In this document: one piece after another, positions 1 through 5,432 of the stretch | Numbering within the stretch: the stretch's first letter is position 1 | Layout of the letters: the number at the start of each line of letters is the position of its first letter | From: Caryophanales bacterium UBA3210 | GTDB lineage: Bacteria > Bacillota_I > Bacilli_A > RFN20 > CAG-449 | Length of the DNA: 6,503 nucleotides | Assembly (NCBI GenBank): GCA_002363635.1 | Contig: DEWM01000003.1 | Location: 1 to 6,503 of the forward strand | Reading direction: 5' to 3' | Translations under genes and position numbers: made by a program | The notes under the pieces: model-generated | What the model was told of the DNA's origin: nothing | The model's database searches: none | What the model saw: the letters and a program-made list of their open reading frames with translations, nothing else

Positions 1-347
1 CCAAAATTCTTAGGTCCAAAGATAACATCTTTTAAGACAGTTTCTTCAAATAATTGATATTCAGGAAATTGGAAAACCATACCAACAGATTTTCTAACTT
101 CTTTAATTTTCTTATTTTTCTTAACTTTCTTATCGATAATAATTCCATTAACATCAACTTCACCGGATGTAGGAATTAATAAAGCATTAATTTGTTGAAT
201 TAAAGATGATTTACCAGAACCTGTATGACCAACAAGCATAGTAAAAGAATGATCTTTAATAACAAGATTAATATCGTTAAGTGCTAAATACTCAAAAGGA
301 GTTTTAGGAGAATAAATATAATTTAAATGTTTGAAAGTTACTGGCAT
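1..347 (-). CDS. ecfA2: Energy-coupling factor transporter ATPase EcfA2 (5' part, cut by window edge)
   Basis: This is the N-terminal 115 residues of an ABC ATPase that powers vitamin or metal uptake as part of an ECF transporter (EcfA1-EcfA2-EcfT plus a substrate-binding S protein) on the cytoplasmic face of the membrane. The translation from the ATG at 345-347 shows the Walker A motif GHTGSGKSS at residues 40-48 and the Q-loop [13 protein letters not shown] starting at about 92, a sequence typical of EcfA2 rather than EcfA1. The signature motif, Walker B and H-loop lie beyond the window. The family is usually about 280-290 residues, so well over half is missing. The start overlaps the end of ecfA1 by 10 bases, and a GGTGG ribosome binding site (355-359) sits 7 bases upstream inside ecfA1, which suggests translational coupling and 1:1 synthesis of the heterodimer. 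The call rests on direct reading plus adjacency to ecfA1. The transported substrate cannot be told because no S component is visible. Confidence 0.93.
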   Translation of the reverse strand, partial: MPVTFKHLNYIYSPKTPFEYLALNDINLVIKDHSFTMLVGHTGSGKSSLIQQINALLIPTSGEVDVNGIIIDKKVKKNKKIKEVRKSVGMVFQFPEYQLFEETVLKDVIFGPKNF

Positions 348-1153
348 AATTCATCCACCATCCTTTCAAAATCTAATGATTCAACTTTAACACCTCTAGC
401 ATTTAATTCTTCTTTTAATTTGTAAATAAAAGGAATATCTAATCTAGATTGTTTCATAACTTCTGGATGCTTAAAAGCATTGCTAGGAGTATCATTCATA
501 ACAATATTACCTTTATCTAAAACAATAACTCTATCAGCTTGTAAAGCTTCTTCAATATCATGAGTAATAGAAATGATAGTTAAAGAAGGGTCTTCTTTAC
601 GTAATGCCATAGTTAATTCACGAATTTCTCTTTTACCTTTAGGATCAAGCATAGCAGTAGATTCATCCATAATTAAAAGTTTAGGATGAGTAGCAAGAGC
701 GCCTGCAATTGCCACTCTTTGCTTTTGTCCACCTGATAAATTAGAAGGTTCTTTATCTAAAAACTCACTCATACCTACTTTAGAAGCATATTCATTAATA
801 ATATCTTCCATTTCATCATGAGGAACACAAGCATTTTCAAGACCAAAAGCGATATCATCTCTAACCGTAGAACCAATAAATTGGTTATCAGGGTTTTGGA
901 AAATGATACCTACATCTTTTCTTACTTGATAAAGATTTTCTTCAGTTAATTCTTGTCCAAAGACAAAGACTTTACCTCTTCTTACTTCATTAAGCCCAAT
1001 AATAATTTTAGCAAGAGTGGATTTACCAGAACCATTGTGTCCAAGTAATACCACATACTCTCCTTGATTAATAACTAAGTTTAAATCTTTAAAAATGCTC
1101 TTTTCTCTAGTATATCCAAATTTTACATGTTCAATTCTTAGAGCTTCTGACAT
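338..1153 (-). CDS. ecfA1: Energy-coupling factor transporter ATPase EcfA1
   Basis: This 271-residue ABC ATPase is the EcfA1 partner of the ECF vitamin transporter; it hydrolyses ATP with EcfA2 and drives EcfT. All nucleotide-binding motifs are present and intact: Walker [10 protein letters not shown] (38-46), Q-loop FQNPDNQF (85-92, Q86), signature LSGGQKQR (139-146), Walker B LLIMDE (159-164) with the D-loop at 166-171, and the switch histidine H198 in ITHD. The FQNPDNQF Q-loop and the MLDP D-loop are typical of EcfA1/CbiO proteins, and the length is normal. The ATG at 1151-1153 is preceded by an AGGA element overlapping the TAG stop of the upstream small membrane protein gene, so translation is probably coupled. 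In Bacillus ecfA1 directly follows rplQ; here it is the third gene of an operon that begins with the dCMP deaminase. The substrate is unknown because the S component is interchangeable and encoded elsewhere. Confidence 0.96.
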   Translation of the reverse strand: MSEALRIEHVKFGYTREKSIFKDLNLVINQGEYVVLLGHNGSGKSTLAKIIIGLNEVRRGKVFVFGQELTEENLYQVRKDVGIIFQNPDNQFIGSTVRDDIAFGLENACVPHDEMEDIINEYASKVGMSEFLDKEPSNLSGGQKQRVAIAGALATHPKLLIMDESTAMLDPKGKREIRELTMALRKEDPSLTIISITHDIEEALQADRVIVLDKGNIVMNDTPSNAFKHPEVMKQSRLDIPFIYKLKEELNARGVKVESLDFERMVDELCQ

Positions 1154-1160
1154 TTATATC

Positions 1161-1400
1161 CTACTTTCTTTTATTTTTATCTAATTCTTTATTTTTCTTA
1201 TCTAATTGATCTTTTCTTCTAATTGCAATAATTGCGTAAATCCAATAAATTGCCATGATGCCTAAAATGATAGAACCAACAACAATTTTACCAGTAGAAT
1301 CAAGTCCACTAGGAATTGCCGCAATTACACCAAACGCCATAGCAAGGACTAAAACTAAAACGACAAATCTTTTCCAAGCAATCTTTGTTTCTTTTTTCAT
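1161..1400 (-). CDS. Small two-helix membrane protein of unknown function (79 aa)
   Basis: I do not recognise a family for this 79-residue protein. It has a short basic N-terminus (MKKETKIAWKRF), a first hydrophobic helix at about residues 11-30, a short polar turn containing PSGLDSTGK (30-38), a second hydrophobic helix at about 39-60, and a highly charged Lys/Asp tail of about 18 residues. By the positive-inside rule both ends face the cytoplasm. Expression is well supported: GGAGG (1408-1412) lies 7 bases before the ATG, the dCMP deaminase stop is only 2 bases upstream, and its own TAG overlaps the ribosome binding site of ecfA1. Co-transcription with ecfA1-ecfA2 makes a membrane role near the ECF transporter possible, but this is inference only; it is far too short to be EcfT or a typical S component. 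There is no lipoprotein box, and no clear signal-peptidase site was seen. Confidence 0.8.
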   Translation of the reverse strand: MKKETKIAWKRFVVLVLVLAMAFGVIAAIPSGLDSTGKIVVGSIILGIMAIYWIYAIIAIRRKDQLDKKNKELDKNKRK

Positions 1401-1402
1401 AA

Positions 1403-1897
1403 TTAGTCCTCCAAAGTAAATGTGATATGTGGATTTCTTCCAGCAAATTTTCTATATTTAACACCTGCTAAATCAAAAATTTTCTTAGAAGCTTTAGTAG
1501 CAACAGTATCTGCATATTTATCTGAAGTGTAAATAACTTCTTTAATACCAGATTGAACAATAGCTTTCGCACATTCATTACATGGGAATAAAGTTACATA
1601 AATTCTAGAACCATCAAGAGGAACTCTAGAATTTAAGATTGCATTAAATTCAGCATGACAAACATAAAGATATTTTGAGTTAAGAGGATTACCATCTTCT
1701 GGAGTACCTCCCCAAGGCATATCTTCATCTTTAATACCAATAGGCATACCGTTATAACCCATAGTTAAGACTTTGTTTTTATCAGATGCAACACATGCAC
1801 CAACCTGAGTATTAGGATCTTTACTTCTAAGTCCACTTAATACCGCGACACCCATAAAGTATTCGTCCCATGAAATGTAATCTTTTCTTTTTTCCAT
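1403..1897 (-). CDS. comEB: Deoxycytidylate (dCMP) deaminase, DCTD-like
   Basis: This 164-residue zinc enzyme deaminates dCMP to dUMP and so supplies the substrate of thymidylate synthase in the cytosol. The catalytic zinc site is intact: HAE at 81-83 (H81 zinc ligand, E83 proton shuttle) and PCNEC at 105-109 (C106 and C109 zinc ligands). Further family landmarks are SWDEYFM near the N-terminus, RSKDPNTQVGAC (24-35), GYNGMP (47-52) and the SDKYAD stretch near 125. The length and motif wording resemble human-type DCTD more than the longer B. subtilis ComEB, which has an extra cysteine/histidine-rich insertion; the symbol comEB is used here only as the common bacterial name. The start follows GGGAG with a 9-base spacer. 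It is the first gene of a tight operon with the small membrane protein and ecfA1-ecfA2. DCTD enzymes are typically activated by dCTP and inhibited by dTTP, but I cannot show this for this protein. Confidence 0.94.
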   Translation of the reverse strand: MEKRKDYISWDEYFMGVAVLSGLRSKDPNTQVGACVASDKNKVLTMGYNGMPIGIKDEDMPWGGTPEDGNPLNSKYLYVCHAEFNAILNSRVPLDGSRIYVTLFPCNECAKAIVQSGIKEVIYTSDKYADTVATKASKKIFDLAGVKYRKFAGRNPHITFTLED

Positions 1898-1922
1898 AAC
1901 CTTATTCTCCCAATCTAGTTGT

Positions 1923-1951
1923 ATTATAGACTTTTATTTAAAATATTTAAA
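1923..1951 (-). promoter_or_regulatory. Candidate sigma-A-type promoter for the comEB-ecfA operon
   Basis: On the minus strand a perfect -10 box TATAAT (1923-1928) is separated by 17 bases from a -35-like TTTAAA (1946-1951, 4 of 6 matches to TTGACA). The expected start is near 1916, leaving a leader of about 20 bases that contains the GGGAG ribosome binding site. Other TATAAT boxes lie upstream at 1955-1960, 1974-1979 and 2013-2018. The last has TTTACA (5 of 6) but with a long 19-base spacer. In DNA this AT-rich some boxes must be chance, so the exact promoter is uncertain, although some promoter is needed here because a terminator lies just upstream. Confidence 0.5.
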
Positions 1952-1955
1952 TAAA
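1933..1955. repeat. 23-bp perfect dyad inside the comEB promoter region
   Basis: A perfect inverted repeat, TTTATTTAAA (1933-1942) and TTTAAATAAA (1946-1955) around a 3-base centre ATA, spans the -35-like box and most of the spacer of the candidate comEB promoter. A protein bound here would block RNA polymerase, so it is a candidate operator. It is made only of A and T in a region of about 17% GC, so chance formation is a real alternative. It is not followed by a U-tract in either direction and is unlikely to be a terminator. Confidence 0.4.
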
Positions 1956-2092
1956 TTATAAGATGTGTCTAGAATTATACTTCAAATTATTTTTACCACA
2001 TTTAAATAAATAATTATATATATTGTGGAATATTCTTTGTAAACTGCCTATTTTTTTATCATTTATAATATTTTTAAAACTAGAGTTATTAT

Positions 2093-2121
2093 AAAAAAAG
2101 ACATAAAAATTATGCCTTCTT
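2093..2121 (-). terminator. Intrinsic terminator of rlmA (overlaps its stop codon)
   Basis: The minus-strand RNA forms a 12-bp stem from AAGAAGGCAUAA (2121-2110) and UUAUGUCUUUUU (2106-2095), including two G-U pairs, with a UUU loop. The 3' arm runs into the U-tract, which is seven U long (2099-2093). The rlmA TAA stop (2110-2112) is the end of the 5' arm. The stem is AU-rich and only moderately stable, but position and U-tract fit a Rho-independent terminator. Confidence 0.75.
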
Positions 2122-2958
2122 GTACAATAAGAAATTAAAAGAAATCTCAGTATCTAAATTATCTAAAGATAAAAGATGTTCTACCCCATTTTTAGGAGAT
2201 TTATAAAAATAAGGAGTCATCATAAATAAAGATTTAATTTGTTCTTTATTATCTAAAGTAATATTAGTAGTAAAAGTTTCTTCGTTAACTAATGTAAATC
2301 CTTCTAAAGCGTATTCTTTTTCTTCATTAAGTCTTACATTGTCGTAAATAGCCTCTTTTAAGCCCTTTAGATGTGTTTTACCAGGAAGAACTCTCAAATA
2401 CCAACCGCCTTTTTTAACAACTCTTAAAAACTCTGTTTCATCAATTTTTGCAAAAGAATTTAAAAGGAAATCGACAGAATTATCTTTAAAAGGTAAATAC
2501 ATTAAATTACCAATAATAAATAATTCATTTTCAAGATGTTCTTGTCTTTGTCTAATTGCACAATAATTAATCGCGCTCTTAGACAAATCAACACCGAAAG
2601 TAGATATATTAGTAATCTTAGATAATTCTTTATGGATATAGTTAGTATAATAACCTTCTCCACATCCTGCATCAACAAAAGAAAATGTCTTATAACCATT
2701 CTCTTCTACAACACTTTTCATAACTTCTAAAATCTTTTCTCTAAAAGAGGCATATTTGCCAGAATCTAAGAAGAAAGTTCTTGCTTCAATCATAATCTTT
2801 TCATCACCAGATTTATCAGAATGATGTTGATTAGCAAGAAGTAAGTTTACAAAACCTTTTTTTGCAATATCATAAGAATGCTTATTAATGCATTTATAAG
2901 TGTTATCGACTTTTTCTAATCCTTGATGACATAAAGGACAATATAATATCTTTTCCAT
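2110..2958 (-). CDS. rlmA: 23S rRNA (guanine-N1-)-methyltransferase, RlmA family
   Basis: This 282-residue enzyme is an RlmA-type methyltransferase that uses S-adenosylmethionine to methylate N1 of a guanine in helix 35 of 23S rRNA (G745 for RlmA(I), G748 for the RlmA(II)/TlrB type common in Gram-positives). An N-terminal zinc finger is formed by C7, C10, C23 and H27 in the pattern CPLC...CINKH, followed by the family stretch DIAKKGFVNLL (30-40). The class I methyltransferase fold follows: the SAM-binding loop DAGCGEGYYT (96-105), the acidic residue in GVDLSKSAI (122-130), and NLMYLPFKDNSVDFLLN (151-167). The KGGWYLRVLPGKTHLKGLK segment and the C-terminal part align well with E. coli RlmA, and the length is normal. 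Which of the two guanines is modified cannot be read off safely. The start is fixed by an in-frame TAA just upstream. No ribosome binding site is visible; see the promoter entry. Confidence 0.93.
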   Translation of the reverse strand: MEKILYCPLCHQGLEKVDNTYKCINKHSYDIAKKGFVNLLLANQHHSDKSGDEKIMIEARTFFLDSGKYASFREKILEVMKSVVEENGYKTFSFVDAGCGEGYYTNYIHKELSKITNISTFGVDLSKSAINYCAIRQRQEHLENELFIIGNLMYLPFKDNSVDFLLNSFAKIDETEFLRVVKKGGWYLRVLPGKTHLKGLKEAIYDNVRLNEEKEYALEGFTLVNEETFTTNITLDNKEQIKSLFMMTPYFYKSPKNGVEHLLSLDNLDTEISFNFLLYKKA

Positions 2959-2966
2959 ACGTAAGC

Positions 2967-2995
2967 ATTATACCCTAAAAAATAAAAAGGTTCTA
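2967..2995 (-). promoter_or_regulatory. Promoter of rlmA, predicted to give a leaderless mRNA
   Basis: On the minus strand a perfect TATAAT (2967-2972) follows a weak -35-like TAGAAC (2990-2995, 3 of 6) at 17 bases. It lies after the rplQ terminator and before rlmA, where a promoter is needed. Only 8 bases separate the -10 box from the ATG, so the predicted start is within about 2 bases of the start codon. There is no purine-rich ribosome binding site in the usual window, which agrees with a leaderless transcript. Confidence 0.6.
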
Positions 2996-3019
2996 TAAAT
3001 AGAAGAAGTTATGTATTTA

Positions 3020-3052
3020 TATATAAAAAGACACACCTTGCGATGTGTCTTT
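3020..3052 (-). terminator. Intrinsic terminator closing the ribosomal protein/rpoA operon
   Basis: The minus-strand RNA folds into an 11-bp stem, AAAGACACAUC (3052-3042) with GGUGUGUCUUU (3037-3027), containing one U-G pair and capped by a GCAA (GNRA-type) tetraloop at 3041-3038. The U-rich 3' arm end continues to a run of five U followed by an AU-rich tail. It begins 22 bases after the rplQ stop. This is a textbook Rho-independent terminator and separates the alpha operon from rlmA. Confidence 0.93.
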
Positions 3053-3074
3053 AATCATTATAAGTTAAGATAGC

Positions 3075-3479
3075 TTATTTTGACCATGTGACTAATGCCA
3101 TAGGAGCATTGTCGCCACGTCTATTTGCAACTTTTAAGACTTTTGTGTAGCCACCGTTTCTGTCTTTTTGAGCTGTTGCGATTTCACCAAATAACTTCTG
3201 TAAAGCAGTTACTTTGTTTGCTTCGTCTGCCCATACGTCTCTAACGTATCTAGCTGCAAGTCTTCTGTTTGCTAAGTCACCTTTCTTTGCATATGTGACT
3301 AATCTATCTGCTAAGACTACTAAGTCTCTAGCTGTTGTCTTAGTTACTGTAACTGAACCCTTAACGATTAAGTCTGTAACTAATGTTCTTAACATTGATT
3401 CATATTTGCTCTTAGTATAAGCAGCTTTGAATCTAACGCCACCTTTACCATGAACATTTTTACGTCCCTGTGTACTCAT
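3075..3479 (-). CDS. rplQ: 50S ribosomal protein L17, with divergent N-terminus
   Basis: L17 is a large-subunit ribosomal protein that sits near the exit of the peptide tunnel. The core is recognisable: SKYESMLRTLVTDLI (24-38), TKTTARDLVVLADRLVTYAKKGDL, NRRLAARYVRD, and the C-terminal GGYTKVLKVANRRGDNAPMALV. At 134 residues it is longer than the usual 115-125. The first 23 residues (MSTQGRKNVHGKGGVRFKAA and on) are basic and glycine-rich and do not contain the usual RKLGR box found at the N-terminus of most bacterial L17. The start is supported by AAAGGAG (3492-3498), but the 12-base spacer is long; it holds a small inverted repeat GTCT/AGAC that could fold and shorten it. The next Met (29) lies inside the conserved core, so a later start is not possible. 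The gene follows rpoA, as in nearly all Firmicutes, and is the last of its operon. Confidence 0.95.
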   Translation of the reverse strand: MSTQGRKNVHGKGGVRFKAAYTKSKYESMLRTLVTDLIVKGSVTVTKTTARDLVVLADRLVTYAKKGDLANRRLAARYVRDVWADEANKVTALQKLFGEIATAQKDRNGGYTKVLKVANRRGDNAPMALVTWSK

Positions 3480-3505
3480 TGTCTAAATAGACTCCTTTCT
3501 TATTT

Positions 3506-4456
3506 CTAGTCAAATTCTCTGAAGGAAAGACCGATTTCTGCTAATTTGTCTTTAACTTCTTTTAATGACTTCTTACCGAGGTTTCTGACTTTCATCATAT
3601 CTTCCTCAGTCTTTTGTGTTAATTCCATAACTGTAACGATATTAGCTCTCTTTAAGCAGTTATATGAACGTGCTGATAAGTCTAATTCTTCAATTGTCAT
3701 ATCCTGGTATTTGTTCTTTGGTTCTTCAACTGTTTCTTCTAAGATGTCTAATGCTTTTGCAGTTTCATCTAATGCAGCGAATAATTCAAAGTGTGTTACT
3801 AAAATCTTTGCAGCTAAAGCAACTGCTTCGTGTGCTTGCATTGATCCGTTTGTCCAAACTTCAAGTTCTAATCTATCATATTTGTTATCGTGTCCAACAC
3901 GTGTGTTTTCAACTTTAACAGAACATTTTTCGATTGGTGAATAATTTGAATCAGTAGGAATTCTGCCAATTGGGAATGAAGAATCTTTATTTTCTTCTGC
4001 TGTTGCGTAACCTCTGCCATTTCTAGCATAGATTGTCATGACTAACTTGCCACCTGGAGCAACGTGAGCGAGTTCAAGCTCTTTATTAACAACAGTTACA
4101 CCTGTTGGGCAGATAATATCTGCTGCTGTAACTGTTCTTGCTTCAGAGACATTGATTGTTAATGTGTAAGATGTTTCTGTTTCATCATCAATGACTAAGA
4201 CTAAGTCCTTTAATGCAAGGATGATTGAAGTTACGTCTTCTTCTACGCCTTCTAAAGCAGAGAATTCATGACGTGCACCTTCAATTTCAACAGCATAGAC
4301 ACTTGCGCCTGGTAAAGAAGATAATAATACTCTTCTTAATGAGTTACCAATAGTAGTACCAAATCCTCTTTCAAGTGGTTCAATTACGAAATGACCGTAA
4401 TTGGACTTTGTGTCATATGTTTCAATTGTAAATTCTGGTTTTTTAAACTTTTTCAT
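3506..4456 (-). CDS. rpoA: DNA-directed RNA polymerase subunit alpha
   Basis: The alpha subunit dimerises to nucleate assembly of RNA polymerase; its C-terminal domain contacts UP-element DNA and activators. The 316-residue length is normal. The N-terminal domain shows the assembly motif GNSLRRVLLSSLPGASV (37-53). An acidic linker (about 229-250) leads to the C-terminal domain, with LSARSYNCLKRA (260-271), where R263, N266, C267 and K269 correspond to the DNA-contacting region around E. coli R265, and NLGKKSLKE (292-300) of the helix-hairpin-helix. The ATG at 4454-4456 has AGGAGG (4463-4468) 6 bases upstream. A 9-bp hairpin lies directly before that site, between rpsK and rpoA. The gene is inside the ribosomal protein operon, which links polymerase and ribosome synthesis. 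Confidence 0.99.
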   Translation of the reverse strand: MKKFKKPEFTIETYDTKSNYGHFVIEPLERGFGTTIGNSLRRVLLSSLPGASVYAVEIEGARHEFSALEGVEEDVTSIILALKDLVLVIDDETETSYTLTINVSEARTVTAADIICPTGVTVVNKELELAHVAPGGKLVMTIYARNGRGYATAEENKDSSFPIGRIPTDSNYSPIEKCSVKVENTRVGHDNKYDRLELEVWTNGSMQAHEAVALAAKILVTHFELFAALDETAKALDILEETVEEPKNKYQDMTIEELDLSARSYNCLKRANIVTVMELTQKTEEDMMKVRNLGKKSLKEVKDKLAEIGLSFREFD

Positions 4457-4471
4457 AGCGTTCCTCCTGAT

Positions 4472-4500
4472 ATAGTTCGTTTAGTTTAAACACGAACTAT
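4472..4500 (-). promoter_or_regulatory. Hairpin between rpsK and rpoA, next to the rpoA ribosome binding site
   Basis: The minus-strand RNA contains a perfect 9-bp inverted repeat, AUAGUUCGU (4500-4492) and ACGAACUAU (4480-4472), around an 11-base loop. The 5' arm includes the rpsK stop codon UAG (4499-4497), and the AGGAGG of rpoA begins 3 bases after the 3' arm. There is no U-tract, so it is not an intrinsic terminator. Plausible roles are control of rpoA translation by ribosomes finishing rpsK, an RNase processing site, or protection of an mRNA end. The structure is seen; the role is inference. Confidence 0.6.
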
Positions 4501-4886
4501 CCTCTAGGTCTCTTTGGTGGGCGGCAACCATTGTGTGGGATTGGAGTTGTATCAGTGATTGTCTGAATCTGTAAACCAGCTGCCTGTAATGATCTTAAAG
4601 CACTTTCTCTACCTGGTCCTGGTCCTTTGACATCAACGTCAATGAACTTTAAGCCCTGGTCTAATGCTTTTTTAGCGCATGCTTCAGCGACTTGCTGTGC
4701 TGCGAATGGTGTTGATTTTTTAGCACCTTTGTATCCTAATGCACCTGCTGATGACCATGCAATTGCGTTACCTGCTTCATCAGTAATTGTGACGATAGTG
4801 TTGTTGAAAGTTGAATGAATGTGTGCAACACCTTTAGTATAAGATCTTTTGATTTTCTTCTTTCTTGAAGTTGTTTTTGTAGCCAT
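4497..4886 (-). CDS. rpsK: 30S ribosomal protein S11
   Basis: S11 binds 16S rRNA on the platform of the small subunit, close to the mRNA exit and anti-Shine-Dalgarno region. The 129-residue protein is full length and strongly conserved: [18 protein letters not shown] (19-36), the [20 protein letters not shown] stretch, [17 protein letters not shown], and the C-terminal [16 protein letters not shown]. The N-terminal 18 residues are the usual basic tail. The ATG has AAAGGAG with a 7-base spacer, and rpsM ends 18 bases upstream with tandem TAA stops. The TAG stop is part of the hairpin that precedes rpoA. No anomalies were seen. Confidence 0.99.
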   Translation of the reverse strand: MATKTTSRKKKIKRSYTKGVAHIHSTFNNTIVTITDEAGNAIAWSSAGALGYKGAKKSTPFAAQQVAEACAKKALDQGLKFIDVDVKGPGPGRESALRSLQAAGLQIQTITDTTPIPHNGCRPPKRPRG

Positions 4887-4904
4887 ATTAATTCTCCTTT
4901 CTTA

Positions 4905-5279
4905 TTACTTAGTAGCGACTTTCTTGTTAGCGATAGTCTTTCTTGGTCCTTTACGAGTTCTTGCGTTGTTCTTAGTTCTTTGACCACGAACTGGTAAACC
5001 TCTCTTATGTCTTAAACCACGGTAGCTACCGATTTCTACGAGTCTCTTAATGTTTAATGCGACTTCTCTTCTGAGATCGCCTTCTGTTTTAACTGAAGCA
5101 ACTTCAGTTCTTAATGCTGTTAATTGTTCTTCACTTAAATCTTTAACTCTGATTGTTGGATCGATGTTTGCAGCAGCACATAATTTCTTTGCTGTTGTAA
5201 GACCGATACCATAGATATAAGTAAGTGAATAAGCAACCTGCTTATCATTTGGGATATCTACACCTACAATACGTGCCAT
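4905..5279 (-). CDS. rpsM: 30S ribosomal protein S13
   Basis: S13 lies in the head of the small subunit, touches the P-site tRNA and forms bridges to the large subunit. The 124-residue protein begins [26 protein letters not shown], the usual N-terminal helix-two-turn-helix region, and ends with the hallmark [30 protein letters not shown] and a basic tail, which contacts tRNA. Length is near the family norm of about 120. The start has AGGAGG with an 8-base spacer in the 20-base gap after rpmJ. In E. coli this position carries the S4-binding leader that regulates the alpha operon. There is no rpsD gene within this window and I see no comparable structured leader in this short gap. Confidence 0.99.
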   Translation of the reverse strand: MARIVGVDIPNDKQVAYSLTYIYGIGLTTAKKLCAAANIDPTIRVKDLSEEQLTALRTEVASVKTEGDLRREVALNIKRLVEIGSYRGLRHKRGLPVRGQRTKNNARTRKGPRKTIANKKVATK

Positions 5280-5299
5280 TTTAAATTCCTCCTAAAAAA

Positions 5300-5413
5300 T
5301 TAACCCTGTCTCTGCTTGTGCTTTGGGTTTGAGCAAATGACCATAACACGGCCTTTTCTTCTAATAACCTTGCATTTATCGCAGATTGGTTTTACTGAAG
5401 GTCTAACTTTCAT
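5300..5413 (-). CDS. rpmJ: 50S ribosomal protein L36 (zinc-binding type)
   Basis: This 37-residue protein is the smallest large-subunit ribosomal protein. The translation from the ATG at 5411-5413 begins [20 protein letters not shown] and ends KHKQRQG, the full usual length. The zinc ligands C11, C14, C27 and H32 are all present, so this is the zinc-containing (C+) paralogue and not the zinc-independent form some bacteria carry as a second copy. AGGAGG (5421-5426) lies 7 bases before the start. The gene sits between infA and rpsM, its conserved place in the Firmicute cluster. Confidence 0.99.
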   Translation of the reverse strand: MKVRPSVKPICDKCKVIRRKGRVMVICSNPKHKQRQG

Positions 5414-5432
5414 AATTTTTCCTCCTAATTAT

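Larger units (their letters stand above)
1898..2092. other. AT-rich intergenic region between rlmA and comEB
   Basis: This stretch, together with the adjoining terminator, forms a 212-base gap with about 17% GC by hand count. I see no coding region. It holds four minus-strand TATAAT boxes (starting at 1923, 1955, 1974 and 2013), the 23-bp dyad, a 12-bp direct repeat ATTTAAATAAAT (1945-1956 and 2000-2011) with each copy followed within a few bases by a TATAAT box, and a spaced inverted pair CCACA (1996-2000) and TGTGG (2024-2028). The lowest-numbered end carries the comEB ribosome binding site. The content suits a regulatory region; whether any element beyond the promoter is used cannot be decided from one sequence. 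Confidence 0.6.

Noticed and set aside
1962..1970. GATGTGTCT, identical to part of the rplQ terminator arm at 3042-3050, as a possible copied terminator half
   Set aside because: There is no matching second arm nearby, and nine bases shared over this distance can arise by chance.
2013..2028. NrdR-box-like sequence on the minus strand (CCACAATATATATAAT) upstream of the dCMP deaminase gene
   Set aside because: Only the left half matches the NrdR consensus, the right half does not, and there is no second properly spaced box; NrdR sites normally come in pairs.
2502..2699. 65-codon minus-strand frame inside rlmA
   Set aside because: It is an alternative frame of a well-supported methyltransferase gene, with low-complexity AT-driven residues and no own signals.
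3546..3944. Plus-strand open frames opposite rpoA, rplQ, rpsK, rpmJ/infA and map
   Set aside because: They are antisense shadows of strongly conserved genes, lack ribosome binding sites and show no recognisable protein motifs.
5280..5299. Possible S4-type autoregulatory leader before rpsM as in E. coli
   Set aside because: The gap is only 20 bases, mostly ribosome binding site, and cannot form a pseudoknot of that kind; rpsD is not in the window.
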